From positions 1 to 8,112 of the forward strand of contig CBDUPF010000194.1 in NCBI GenBank assembly GCA_965369035.1: 8,112 nt of DNA, in the 5' to 3' direction. The position numbers and the translations under genes are program-made. The notes below the pieces were generated by a model. It was not told the origin of the DNA, did not search any database, and saw only the letters and a program-made list of their open reading frames with translations. The stretch is from Aliishimia sp965369035. Lineage in GTDB: Bacteria; Pseudomonadota; Alphaproteobacteria; Rhodobacterales; Rhodobacteraceae. This document shows, piece by piece, positions 1 to 8,112 of the stretch (its first letter is position 1; the number at the start of each line of letters is the position of its first letter).

Positions 1-676
1 GATCGCCCACCAGCAGCGGGTTGTTCTTGCGCCGGCGGCAGAGCACCTGGATGCAACGCTCGACTTCGTGCTCGCGCCCGATCAGCGGGTCCACGTCGCC
101 CTCGCGCGCCTTGGCGTTGAGATCGACGCAGTATTTGGCAAGCGCTGATTCCTTTTTCTCGCCTTCGGTCACGTTCTGTGCCTCTTCTTCGGGCTCGGAC
201 GCTCCCTGCACCGGTCGGCTTTCGCCGTAGGAGGGATCCTTGGCCACACCATGCGCAATGAAATTGACTGCGTCGTAACGCGTCATGTCCTGCTCCTGCA
301 GGAAGTAGGCCGCGTTCGATTCGCGTTCGGCAAAGATCGCAACCAGCACGTTGGCCCCGGTCACTTCGGTTCGGCCGGAGGACTGAACGTGGATCGCCGC
401 GCGCTGGATCACGCGCTGGAAGGCGGCCGTGGGGACCGCCTCGGATCCGTCGATTTCGGTCACGAGGTTCGCGAGGTCCTCGTCGATGAATTCCACGAGT
501 GTCTGGCGCAATTCCTCCGAATCCACGCTGCAGGCCTTCATGACCTTCAGCGCGTCCGGCTCGTCGATCAGTGCCAGCAACAGATGTTCCAATGTAGCGA
601 ACTCATGTCTGCGTGCATTCGCCAGCGCGAGTGCCGCATGAATTGCCTGCTCAAGTGTTGTCGAGAATGAAGGCAC
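1..676 (-). CDS. clpA: ATP-dependent Clp protease ATP-binding subunit ClpA, N-terminal part (cut by window edge)
   Basis: ClpA is the hexameric AAA+ unfoldase that feeds substrates into the ClpP peptidase in the cytoplasm. The 225 codons visible match the ClpA family. Residues 1 to about 142 form the Clp N domain, with TLEHLLLAL at 28-36 and HVQSSGRTEVTGANVLVAIF at 96-115. A charged, low-complexity linker follows at about 145-180, rich in Glu and Lys. The first AAA+ module begins with DPLIGRE at 196-202 and CRRRKNNPLLVGD at 213-225, immediately before the Walker A loop, which lies outside the window. The start is GTG at 676-674: no ATG start fits the family N terminus, and an AAGGAG Shine-Dalgarno lies 8 nt upstream. 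Full-length ClpA is about 760-780 residues, so roughly 30% is present. It lies 195 bp downstream of gloB on the same strand. ClpB and ClpC are less likely because the linker and N domain read as ClpA. Confidence 0.96.
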   Translation of the reverse strand, partial: MPSFSTTLEQAIHAALALANARRHEFATLEHLLLALIDEPDALKVMKACSVDSEELRQTLVEFIDEDLANLVTEIDGSEAVPTAAFQRVIQRAAIHVQSSGRTEVTGANVLVAIFAERESNAAYFLQEQDMTRYDAVNFIAHGVAKDPSYGESRPVQGASEPEEEAQNVTEGEKKESALAKYCVDLNAKAREGDVDPLIGREHEVERCIQVLCRRRKNNPLLVGD

Positions 677-871
677 GATGCGTGCTCCTTCTGATCTGGG
701 TTGGCGGGGGCGTGGCGATCGCTTGCAGAGGCCCCAAGCCAGATGTCGGCATCACCAACCATGGCCTCATAGTGTTAGAGTTTGGTTGATAGCGCGGCGG
801 CTTCAAGTTTTTTCTTGAGAACAGACACGTGTTTTTGTTTTGGTCGCCTGATTCTTGAGCCGCGGCCACCA
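677..871. other. gloB-clpA intergenic region
   Basis: These 195 bp hold no credible gene. In particular there is no clpS, the adaptor gene that precedes clpA in many proteobacteria. On the minus strand CTTGAAG (807-801) resembles a heat-shock sigma-32 minus-35 element, but I cannot find a convincing minus-10 partner. A short inverted repeat, TCAAG-6 T-CTTGA, lies at 803-818. It is too AT-rich and short to call a terminator, so whether clpA is read through from gloB or has its own promoter stays open. Confidence 0.5.
685..690 (-). promoter_or_regulatory. Ribosome binding site of clpA
   Basis: The minus strand reads AAGGAG here, 8 nt before the GTG at 676. This is the main reason for choosing the GTG start, because the reading frame has no suitable ATG. 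Confidence 0.75.
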
Positions 872-1639
872 CTAGAAATTGTCCTTTCGGGTACGGATCT
901 CAGCAAACACATCGGCCGCGTCTTCTCCCTGCATGCCCAGATGTGCGGCGATGGCCGGATCGTCGGCACGCAGGAACGGGTTGGTGGCGAGTTCCTCTGC
1001 CAGCGTCGAGGGAACGGTGGGCTCGTTGCGCGCGCGCATCTCGTTCACCTTTTTTGCACGCGCCTGCAGCTTCGGATTGTCCGGGTCGATGGTCAAAGCG
1101 AACTTCGCGTTGGCCGCCGTGTATTCATGCCCCGAACAGACGATGGTGTCCGGGGGCAGGGCGGCGAGCTTGGACAGGCTTTCCCACATCTGCGGCTTCG
1201 TGCCCTCGAAAACGCGTCCGCAGCCGAGAGCCATCAGGCTGTCGGCAGTAAACACTACGCCGGTTTCGGGGAAATGGAAAGCGAGATGCCCGACCGTGTG
1301 GCCGGAGACATCGATGACGGTTCCCGTCTCGGTCCCGATCGTCACGGCGTCGCCTTCCTCCACCTGCTCGTCGAGATTGGGCAGGCGGTGAATGTCCGCC
1401 TTGGCGCCGACGACCCGCGCGTCGTGCTTGGCCAGCACTTCGTTCAGCCCCTGGATGTGGTCGGCGTGATGATGCGTTATCAGGATCTGATCCAGCGACC
1501 AGTTGCGCGCGGAGAGTGCGGCGAGAATCGGCTTGGCCTCGGGAACGTCCACCAGCGTGGTGTCCCCGGTTTCTTCGTCGTGGGCGAGGAAAGCGTAGTT
1601 GTCCGACAGGCAGGGGATCGTGACGATCTCGAGGGGCAT
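872..1639 (-). CDS. gloB: Hydroxyacylglutathione hydrolase (glyoxalase II)
   Basis: This enzyme hydrolyses S-D-lactoylglutathione to D-lactate and glutathione, the second step of the glyoxalase route that removes methylglyoxal in the cytoplasm. The 255-residue protein has the usual family length. It shows the metallo-beta-lactamase zinc motif THHHADH at 55-61 and the further metal ligands His114 (SGHTVGH), Asp133 (FTADSL) and His171 (SGHEYT), so the binuclear site is complete. The C terminus ends in RTRKDNF, matching the glutathione-binding tail of the family (Arg and Lys then Asp-x-Phe). The start is placed at the ATG at 1639 because the weak Shine-Dalgarno AGAGA (1653-1649) is 9 nt from it. 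The ATG at 1645 would add two residues but leaves only 3 nt, and more upstream ATGs in frame give an unconserved extension. It is divergent from the methyltransferase-like gene. Confidence 0.96.
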   Translation of the reverse strand: MPLEIVTIPCLSDNYAFLAHDEETGDTTLVDVPEAKPILAALSARNWSLDQILITHHHADHIQGLNEVLAKHDARVVGAKADIHRLPNLDEQVEEGDAVTIGTETGTVIDVSGHTVGHLAFHFPETGVVFTADSLMALGCGRVFEGTKPQMWESLSKLAALPPDTIVCSGHEYTAANAKFALTIDPDNPKLQARAKKVNEMRARNEPTVPSTLAEELATNPFLRADDPAIAAHLGMQGEDAADVFAEIRTRKDNF

Positions 1640-1645
1640 GGTCAT

Positions 1646-1675
1646 TTGTCTCTGGCTTGTTAGTTTACATATCAA
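1646..1675 (+). promoter_or_regulatory. Candidate promoter of the methyltransferase-like gene
   Basis: TTGTCT (1646-1651) and TATCAA (1670-1675) each match the sigma-70 consensus at four of six positions and are separated by 18 nt, giving a leader of about 55 nt to the ATG at 1737. The AT-rich patch lies in the 97-bp divergent gap and could equally hold the minus-10 of gloB on the other strand. This is found by eye only. Confidence 0.3.
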
Positions 1676-1736
1676 AGGTGGTGCGAACCGACTGCGAGCA
1701 CAAGTGGACACGAAAAACGGAGCCGGAGGGCCCTGA

Positions 1737-2522
1737 ATGCATCTGGATGTGCAGGACCTGCGCAACTTCTATTACCGCAACACCCTGGGCCGGTCGGTCC
1801 AGGCGAGCCTGCGGTCGCGTGTCCTGGAACTCTGGCCCGAGGCGCATGGGCAGACGGTGGTCGGATTCGGCTTTGCCGTTCCGCTGCTGCGCCCCTACCT
1901 GGAAGACGCGCGGCGCGTCGTGGCGTTGATGCCCGGACCGCAGGGGGTGATGACCTGGCCGTCGAACCGTCCCAATGTCTCGGTGCTGTGCGAGGAGACG
2001 CGCTGGCCGCTCGAGACGGGGCATGTCGACCGGTTGATCATGCTGCACGGGCTGGAGACGTCGGAACATCCGTCCTACCTGCTCGAGGAAGCGTGGCGGG
2101 CGCTCGGCCCCGGCGGCAAGGCGCTCTTCATCGTGCCGAACCGGGCCGGGCTCTGGTCGCGTCGGGATGCGACTCCGTTCGGCTTTGGCCGGCCTTATTC
2201 CATGAGCCAGCTCGAGACGCAGTTGCGCAAGCACCAGTTCCTGCCGGAGCGGCAGCGCGGCGCGCTCTACCAGTTTCCCTCCAACAGCCGCCTGTGGATG
2301 AAATCGGCGCGGCTGTTCGAGCGGGTGGGGCGCCAAGTGCCCGCCGTGATCGCGGGCGGCGCTTTCGTGGTCGAGGCTTCGAAACGCGTCTACCCGCCCA
2401 AGGGACGGATCCAGCGCGTGCCGGAGCGACGCACGATCCCCGTGCTGGAGGGGATCACCAAGCCGGTCGCGGGTCGCGTGACCGGCAGCGTGATGCAAAA
2501 GCCGCGTGTCACGTCGGGCTGA
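1737..2522 (+). CDS. Class I SAM-dependent methyltransferase-like protein (type 11 family), substrate unknown
   Basis: The 261-residue protein resembles a methyltransferase family found beside gloB in Rhodobacterales; this recollection comes from memory, not from a search. The region in place of SAM motif I is TVVGFGFAVP at 40-49. The post-motif segment DRLIMLHGLE is at 98-107, and EEAWRALGPGGKALFIVPNR at 117-136 is the usual motif III helix-turn-strand with its LGPGG turn. A GFGRPYS stretch lies at 149-155. The C-terminal third is basic and shows no recognisable domain. No signal peptide or membrane segment is evident, so it is probably cytoplasmic. The start is supported by GGAGGG (1725-1730), 6 nt before the ATG. 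The glycine motif is degenerate and the acidic residue usually found after the second beta strand is not obvious (ALMPGPQGV, 63-71). The fold assignment is therefore firmer than the enzymatic one, and the substrate cannot be inferred. Confidence 0.82.
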   Translation: MHLDVQDLRNFYYRNTLGRSVQASLRSRVLELWPEAHGQTVVGFGFAVPLLRPYLEDARRVVALMPGPQGVMTWPSNRPNVSVLCEETRWPLETGHVDRLIMLHGLETSEHPSYLLEEAWRALGPGGKALFIVPNRAGLWSRRDATPFGFGRPYSMSQLETQLRKHQFLPERQRGALYQFPSNSRLWMKSARLFERVGRQVPAVIAGGAFVVEASKRVYPPKGRIQRVPERRTIPVLEGITKPVAGRVTGSVMQKPRVTSG

Positions 2523-2568
2523 ATTTCGCGCAAATCCGGGACATGCACTCCGCACCCGCGCCGCGTCG

Positions 2569-2590
2569 AACCGGCGAAATGGCCGGTTTT
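2569..2590 (+). terminator. Candidate intrinsic terminator after the methyltransferase-like gene
   Basis: AACCGGC (2569-2575) and GCCGGTT (2582-2588) form a perfect 7-bp stem around a 6-nt loop, 46 bp after the stop codon. The run of only four T, partly inside the stem, makes it a modest terminator. It could insulate the atp leader from upstream transcription. Confidence 0.45.
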
Positions 2591-2703
2591 CGGTACCTGC
2601 ATCGAACGTGCCGCAACCTTCGCCACCGGACGCCTGCATGCCGAGCTTGCCGGTGCTGAATCGCCCGAACCGTGCGATTGCAGCAACGATTTCTTAGGAA
2701 TTC

Positions 2704-2715
2704 ATTGCGCGCAAT
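2704..2715. repeat. Perfect 12-bp palindrome in the atp leader
   Basis: ATTGCGCGCAAT is its own reverse complement. Its position about 80 bp upstream of the promoter candidate would suit a dimeric regulator, but no known operator is recognised and a chance occurrence is possible. Confidence 0.5.
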
Positions 2716-2754
2716 CGGTCGCAGTTTTGCTAGCGCCTTGAAATCCTTGGGAAA

Positions 2755-2798
2755 GGCTACAAAAGGCGCGGAATTTCCTGTGTTGCGGGCTGTAAAAG
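2755..2798 (+). repeat. Imperfect direct repeat in the atp leader
   Basis: GGCTACAAAAG (2755-2765) and GGCTGTAAAAG (2788-2798) agree at 9 of 11 positions and start 33 bp apart, about three helical turns. The second copy lies inside the spacer of the promoter candidate. A role in regulation is inference only. Confidence 0.4.
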
Positions 2799-2811
2799 CC
2801 TCTGCTATGCC
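2783..2811 (+). promoter_or_regulatory. Candidate promoter of the atp operon
   Basis: TTGCGG (2783-2788) and TATGCC (2806-2811) are separated by 17 nt, and a TGC triplet before the minus-10 gives an extended minus-10 form. Each hexamer matches the consensus at about half its positions, which is common in alphaproteobacteria. The start of transcription would be near 2818, leaving a leader of about 95 nt. Other promoters in this leader are possible. Confidence 0.35.
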
Positions 2812-2902
2812 GCGCTTGATTTTGCGGCCGGTCCCTTTCTGGTCGCGTCTAACGACCCCGGCAGACGTTGACTTTGCGGCTGGATACCGGGGCAGAGTCA
2901 TG

Positions 2903-2907
2903 AAGGG
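2903..2907 (+). promoter_or_regulatory. Ribosome binding site of atpH, favouring a GTG start
   Basis: AAGGG abuts the ATG at 2908 with no spacing but is 6 nt from the in-frame GTG at 2914. Only the GTG has normal Shine-Dalgarno spacing. Confidence 0.6.
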
Positions 2908-2913
2908 ATGGAT

Positions 2914-3474
2914 GTGTCCGAACCAGCTTCGATTTCCACCGGCATTGCCGCGCGTTATGCGACCGCTGTTTATGATCTGGCCATGGACGACAAGGCCACG
3001 AAAGACATAGAGACCGATTTGCAGTCTCTTTCGGCCGCGCTGGCCGAAAGCGCGGATTTCAACGCGCTGATCGCCTCGCCGATCTACTCTCGTGCACAGC
3101 AGCGCGATGCCATAGCCGCCATTGCCCAGAAAATGGGCCTGTCATCCATAATGACGAATACGCTGAACCTGATGGCGTCCAAGCGCCGCCTGTTCGTCCT
3201 TCCGCAGCTTGTGGCCGCCCTGCGCGCCCGGATCGCGGAGGAGAACAACGAGGTGACGGCCGACGTGGTCAGTGCCAAGCCGCTGACGCAGAAACAGTCC
3301 GAAAGCCTTGCCGAAACGTTGAAGAAGACCACCGGCAAGACCGTTTCCCTGAATGCGACCGTCGATGAAAGCCTCATCGGCGGTCTGATCGTCAAGGTGG
3401 GCTCGAAAATGATCGATACCTCGATCCGCTCGAAGCTCAGCTCCCTCCAGAATGCAATGAAAGAGGTCGGATAA
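2914..3474 (+). CDS. atpH: ATP synthase F1 subunit delta
   Basis: Subunit delta (OSCP homologue) sits on top of the alpha3-beta3 hexamer and ties it to the b-type peripheral stalk of F0. The 186-residue product shows the conserved N-terminal helix segment IAARYATAVYDLA at 11-23, the central RRLFVLPQL at 91-99 and the C-terminal signature DESLIGGLIVKVGSKMIDTS at 151-170, followed by SKLSSL. Length fits the family. I place the start at the GTG at 2914, which gives MSEPASIS, an N terminus I recall for Rhodobacter delta subunits. The ATG at 2908 would add two residues (MDV...) but has no Shine-Dalgarno spacing. It is the first gene of the operon, and its TAA stop directly abuts the ATG of atpA, so translation of the two is probably coupled. 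Confidence 0.95.
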   Translation: MSEPASISTGIAARYATAVYDLAMDDKATKDIETDLQSLSAALAESADFNALIASPIYSRAQQRDAIAAIAQKMGLSSIMTNTLNLMASKRRLFVLPQLVAALRARIAEENNEVTADVVSAKPLTQKQSESLAETLKKTTGKTVSLNATVDESLIGGLIVKVGSKMIDTSIRSKLSSLQNAMKEVG

Positions 3475-5010
<1,536 letters not shown>

Positions 5011-5013
<3 letters not shown>

Positions 5014-5019
5014 GGAGGT
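5011..5019 (+). promoter_or_regulatory. Near-perfect ribosome binding site of atpG overlapping the atpA stop codon
   Basis: TAAGGAGGT includes the atpA TAA and is fully complementary to the 16S rRNA anti-Shine-Dalgarno core. The GGAGG is 7 nt from the atpG ATG at 5026. The overlap suggests that ribosomes ending atpA can restart on atpG. Confidence 0.8.
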
Positions 5020-5025
5020 AGGCGC

Positions 5026-5904
5026 ATGCCTTCTCTGAAGGATCTGAAGAACCGGATCGAGTCGGTCAAATCGACCCGCAAGATCACAAAGGCCATGCAG
5101 ATGGTGGCCGCCGCGAAGCTGCGGCGGGCACAGGAGTCGGCCGAAATGTCGCGGCCCTACACCGAGCGGTTCAAGTCGGTGATGGCCGGGCTCGCCGCGT
5201 CGGTGGGCGATAACGACAGCGCGCCGCGGCTGCTGACCGGCACCGGCAGCGACCAGACCCATCTGCTGGTGGTGATGACCGCGGAACGAGGCCTCTGCGG
5301 CGGCTTCAACGCGAACATCGCCAAACTGGCGCGGGCGAAGGCCGAGGAACTGGCCGCGGAAGGCAAGACCGTCAAGATCATGACGGTCGGCAAGAAGGGC
5401 CGCGACCAGTTGCGGCGCGACTGGAAGGACAACCTCGTCGAGCATGTCGACCTGAGCGACGTGAAGCACGTGAGCTATGGCGACGCGCAGGGTGTGGCGC
5501 AGAAAGTCCTGGACCGGTTCGACGCCGGCGAGTTCGACGTGGCGACGATCTTCTATTCGAACTTCATCAATGTGGTGACGCAGGAACCCGTGGCGCACCA
5601 GGTCATCCCCGCGACGTTCGAGGATGAGGCGGACGAAGGGTCGGAATCCGTGGTCTACGACTACGAACCCAGCGAGGAACAGATCCTGGCCGACCTCCTG
5701 CCGCGTTGGGTCGCAACGGCGATCTTCGGCGGACTGCTGGAGAATGGCGCCTCCGAACAGGGTGCGCGCATGTCGGCGATGGACAACGCGACGCGTAACG
5801 CGGGCGACATGATCGACAAGCTGACCATCCAGTACAACCGCTCGCGTCAGGCCGTCATCACCAACGAGCTGATCGAGATCATATCCGGCGCGGAAGCGCT
5901 GTAA
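5026..5904 (+). CDS. atpG: ATP synthase F1 subunit gamma
   Basis: Subunit gamma is the central rotor shaft that turns inside the alpha3-beta3 ring and drives conformational change at the catalytic sites. The 292-residue protein has the typical length. The N-terminal helix shows MPSLKDLKNRIESVKSTRKI at 1-20 followed by TKAMQMVAAAKLRRAQ at 21-36. The conserved core segment TAERGLCGGFNANI is at 85-98. The C-terminal helix contains GARMSAMDNATRNAGDMI at 246-263 and ends with TNELIEIISGAEAL. An acidic stretch at about 199-218 lies between the core and the C-terminal helix. The start has a near-perfect Shine-Dalgarno overlapping the atpA stop. It precedes atpD by 19 bp. Confidence 0.98.
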   Translation: MPSLKDLKNRIESVKSTRKITKAMQMVAAAKLRRAQESAEMSRPYTERFKSVMAGLAASVGDNDSAPRLLTGTGSDQTHLLVVMTAERGLCGGFNANIAKLARAKAEELAAEGKTVKIMTVGKKGRDQLRRDWKDNLVEHVDLSDVKHVSYGDAQGVAQKVLDRFDAGEFDVATIFYSNFINVVTQEPVAHQVIPATFEDEADEGSESVVYDYEPSEEQILADLLPRWVATAIFGGLLENGASEQGARMSAMDNATRNAGDMIDKLTIQYNRSRQAVITNELIEIISGAEAL

Positions 5905-5923
5905 GAGACCGGAGACGATAGAC

Positions 5924-7348
<1,425 letters not shown>

Positions 7349-7358
7349 GGAGGCCAAT

Positions 7359-7796
7359 ATGGCAGACAGCATGCAATTCGATCTGGTGAGCCCCGAAAGG
7401 CTTCTTGCGTCTCTCGAGGCGACTTCGGTGCTCCTCCCCGGGTCCGAAGGCGACATGACCGTGATGGCCGAGCACGCGCCGGTCATCACGACGCTGCGCC
7501 CGGGCATTCTGAAGGTGGAGGCCGGCGGCGAAACGCAGGACTATGTCGTCACCGGCGGCTTTGCCGAGATCAATGCCGCGGGCGTCTCCGTGCTGGCCGA
7601 AGTGGCCGTGCCGCGCGGGGAAATGACCCAGGAGCACATGGACCGCATGTTCGAGGAGGCTCAGGCGAAATACGACCGCGCCAAGGAGACCTTCAAGAAC
7701 GAGCCGGGCCCGGTTGACGATGCCGCCAAGCTCCTGGCCGACATGGTCGCCATGGGCGGAGAGATCGGCCTGGGGACCAAGCAGCCGAACCTCTGA
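7359..7796 (+). CDS. atpC: ATP synthase F1 subunit epsilon
   Basis: Subunit epsilon binds the foot of gamma and the c-ring and couples rotation to F0. The 145-residue protein begins with the N-terminal beta-sandwich: MQFDLVSPERLLASLEATSV lies at 5-24, GSEGDMTVMAEHAPVITTLRPGIL at 28-51 and YVVTGGFAEI at 62-71. A two-helix C-terminal region follows at about 88-135. AGGAGG (7348-7353), which overlaps the atpD stop, lies 5 nt before the ATG at 7359. An alternative ATG at 7371 would delete four residues but has no such site. It is the last gene of the operon and is followed by a strong terminator. Whether its C-terminal helices inhibit ATP hydrolysis, as in E. coli, cannot be told from the sequence. 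Confidence 0.98.
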   Translation: MADSMQFDLVSPERLLASLEATSVLLPGSEGDMTVMAEHAPVITTLRPGILKVEAGGETQDYVVTGGFAEINAAGVSVLAEVAVPRGEMTQEHMDRMFEEAQAKYDRAKETFKNEPGPVDDAAKLLADMVAMGGEIGLGTKQPNL

Positions 7797-7819
7797 CCCA
7801 CTTCCAAACGTGACGGATC

Positions 7820-7847
7820 GGGCCCTGCCAAAAGGTGGGGCCTTTTT
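7820..7847 (+). terminator. Intrinsic terminator of the atp operon
   Basis: GGCCCTGCC (7821-7829) pairs with GGTGGGGCC (7834-7842) over 9 bp, including two G-U pairs, around an AAAA loop. Five T follow at 7843-7847. It starts 24 bp after the atpC stop codon. Geometry and T run are those of a rho-independent terminator. Confidence 0.9.
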
Positions 7848-8065
7848 CGTTGGTAGGGCTGTCCAGGGGACGCGTTGGCCGGGAATCAAGAAGGCCGGAT
7901 TTCGCGTCCGGAGCAATTCAACGGGGCACCGATGAGGTAGGACGCTGCTTTTGCTCCCGCTCAAGGCGGATCGCGGATCAGGAGTCGCGTCGGCGGAGAT
8001 CAGGCCGCCGCGGGGTCGGATCTGATCACTTCCCCTGGAACGCGTGCTCGGTAAAGCCGCGCGCT
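7848..8065. other. Gene-free region after the atp operon
   Basis: These 218 bp hold no credible gene on either strand. Short structures are visible: CCGGA (7895-7899) with TCCGG (7907-7911), and CGGCGG (7991-7996) with CCGCCG (8005-8010) around an 8-nt loop. Two GATCAGG copies start 22 bp apart (7976 and 7998), and an inverted CTGATC lies at 8022-8027. The hairpins lack T runs on either strand, so I do not call them terminators. Part of this must be the 3' untranslated region of the minus-strand gene at the right edge. Confidence 0.45.
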
Positions 8066-8112
8066 CTACTCCGCGGCGTAGAGCCCGTCGTAGATCGGGT
8101 TCAGTGTGTCGG
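8066..8112 (-). CDS. C-terminal end of an unidentified minus-strand protein (cut by window edge)
   Basis: The minus strand reads DTLNPIYDGLYAAE and then TAG at 8068-8066; the gene continues beyond the right edge. The codons look like ordinary coding sequence for this genome and the peptide looks like a natural C terminus, but 14 residues are too few to name a family. It faces the atp operon tail to tail. The other two minus-strand frames either stop at once or give an arginine-rich antisense peptide, which supports this frame. Confidence 0.5.
   Translation of the reverse strand, partial: DTLNPIYDGLYAAE

Larger units (their letters stand above)
2523..2902 (+). other. Leader and intergenic region upstream of the atp operon
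   Basis: About 390 bp between the methyltransferase-like gene and atpH hold no credible gene; the open frames across it run out of phase into the flanking genes. The stretch from about 2675 to 2830 is visibly richer in A and T than the coding DNA around it, as expected for a promoter region. It holds, in order, the candidate terminator at 2569-2590, a 7-bp inverted repeat (CGATTGC 2675-2681, GCAATCG 2711-2717), a 12-bp palindrome, an imperfect direct repeat and a promoter candidate. Confidence 0.6.

Noticed and set aside
803..818. Inverted repeat with a T run between gloB and clpA as a terminator
   Set aside because: The stem is only 5 bp with three A-T pairs, and the T run sits in the loop rather than after the stem.
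782..1663. 293-residue plus-strand open reading frame opposite gloB
   Set aside because: It mirrors the gloB codons exactly, while gloB has complete zinc-binding motifs and normal family length.
1665..2639. 324-residue minus-strand open reading frame opposite the methyltransferase-like gene
   Set aside because: It is rich in arginine, histidine and proline with no motif. The plus-strand gene has a good ribosome site and family motifs.
2737..2763. CTTGAAA with TACAAA as a promoter of the atp operon
   Set aside because: The spacing between TTGAAA and TACAAA is only 14 nt, too short for sigma-70, and the second part does not fit the sigma-32 minus-10. It could be reconsidered if a start is mapped nearby.
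2868..2873. TTGACT as a minus-35 element of the atp operon
   Set aside because: There is no acceptable minus-10 at 16-18 nt, and it would place the transcription start almost at the start codon.
2672..3010. 112-residue plus-strand open reading frame in the atp leader
   Set aside because: It runs out of frame into atpH, where the real protein is certain. It has no clear ribosome binding site and a basic composition without motifs.

Overview
The window is a GC-rich chromosomal segment of an alphaproteobacterium, most likely of the Rhodobacterales (Roseobacter/Rhodobacter group). This is judged from the protein sequences, which read as typical of that order, and from a five-gene F1 ATP synthase operon that carries no F0 genes. 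All main genes are housekeeping genes. I see no transposase, integrase, CRISPR array, tRNA or rRNA, and no sign of recent transfer.

Layout from left to right. On the minus strand lies the 5' part of clpA (ATP-dependent unfoldase of the ClpAP protease; it starts at a GTG at 676 and leaves the window just before its first Walker A motif). Upstream of it, also on the minus strand, is gloB (hydroxyacylglutathione hydrolase, glyoxalase II). A 97-bp divergent gap separates gloB from a plus-strand class I SAM-dependent methyltransferase-like gene of unknown substrate. After a candidate terminator and a leader of about 390 bp that holds a palindrome, a repeat pair and a promoter candidate, the plus-strand operon atpH-atpA-atpG-atpD-atpC fills positions 2914-7796. 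It closes with a clear intrinsic terminator at 7820-7847. A gene-free stretch follows, and the last 47 bases hold the C-terminal codons of an unidentified minus-strand gene.

How the genes work together: the atp genes encode delta, alpha, gamma, beta and epsilon, which is the whole F1 sector. The genes are tightly packed (gaps of 0, 12, 19 and 10 bp) and each has a Shine-Dalgarno sequence in the preceding gap or gene end, as expected for one transcript. The membrane F0 sector must be encoded elsewhere. gloB acts in methylglyoxal detoxification and clpA in protein quality control; neither has an evident functional link to ATP synthase.

No previously undescribed system is evident. The points most worth a second look are the probable GTG start of atpH, the degenerate SAM-binding motifs of the methyltransferase-like protein, the structured leader before atpH, and the very long antisense reading frame across atpH-atpA-atpG, which codon bias explains.
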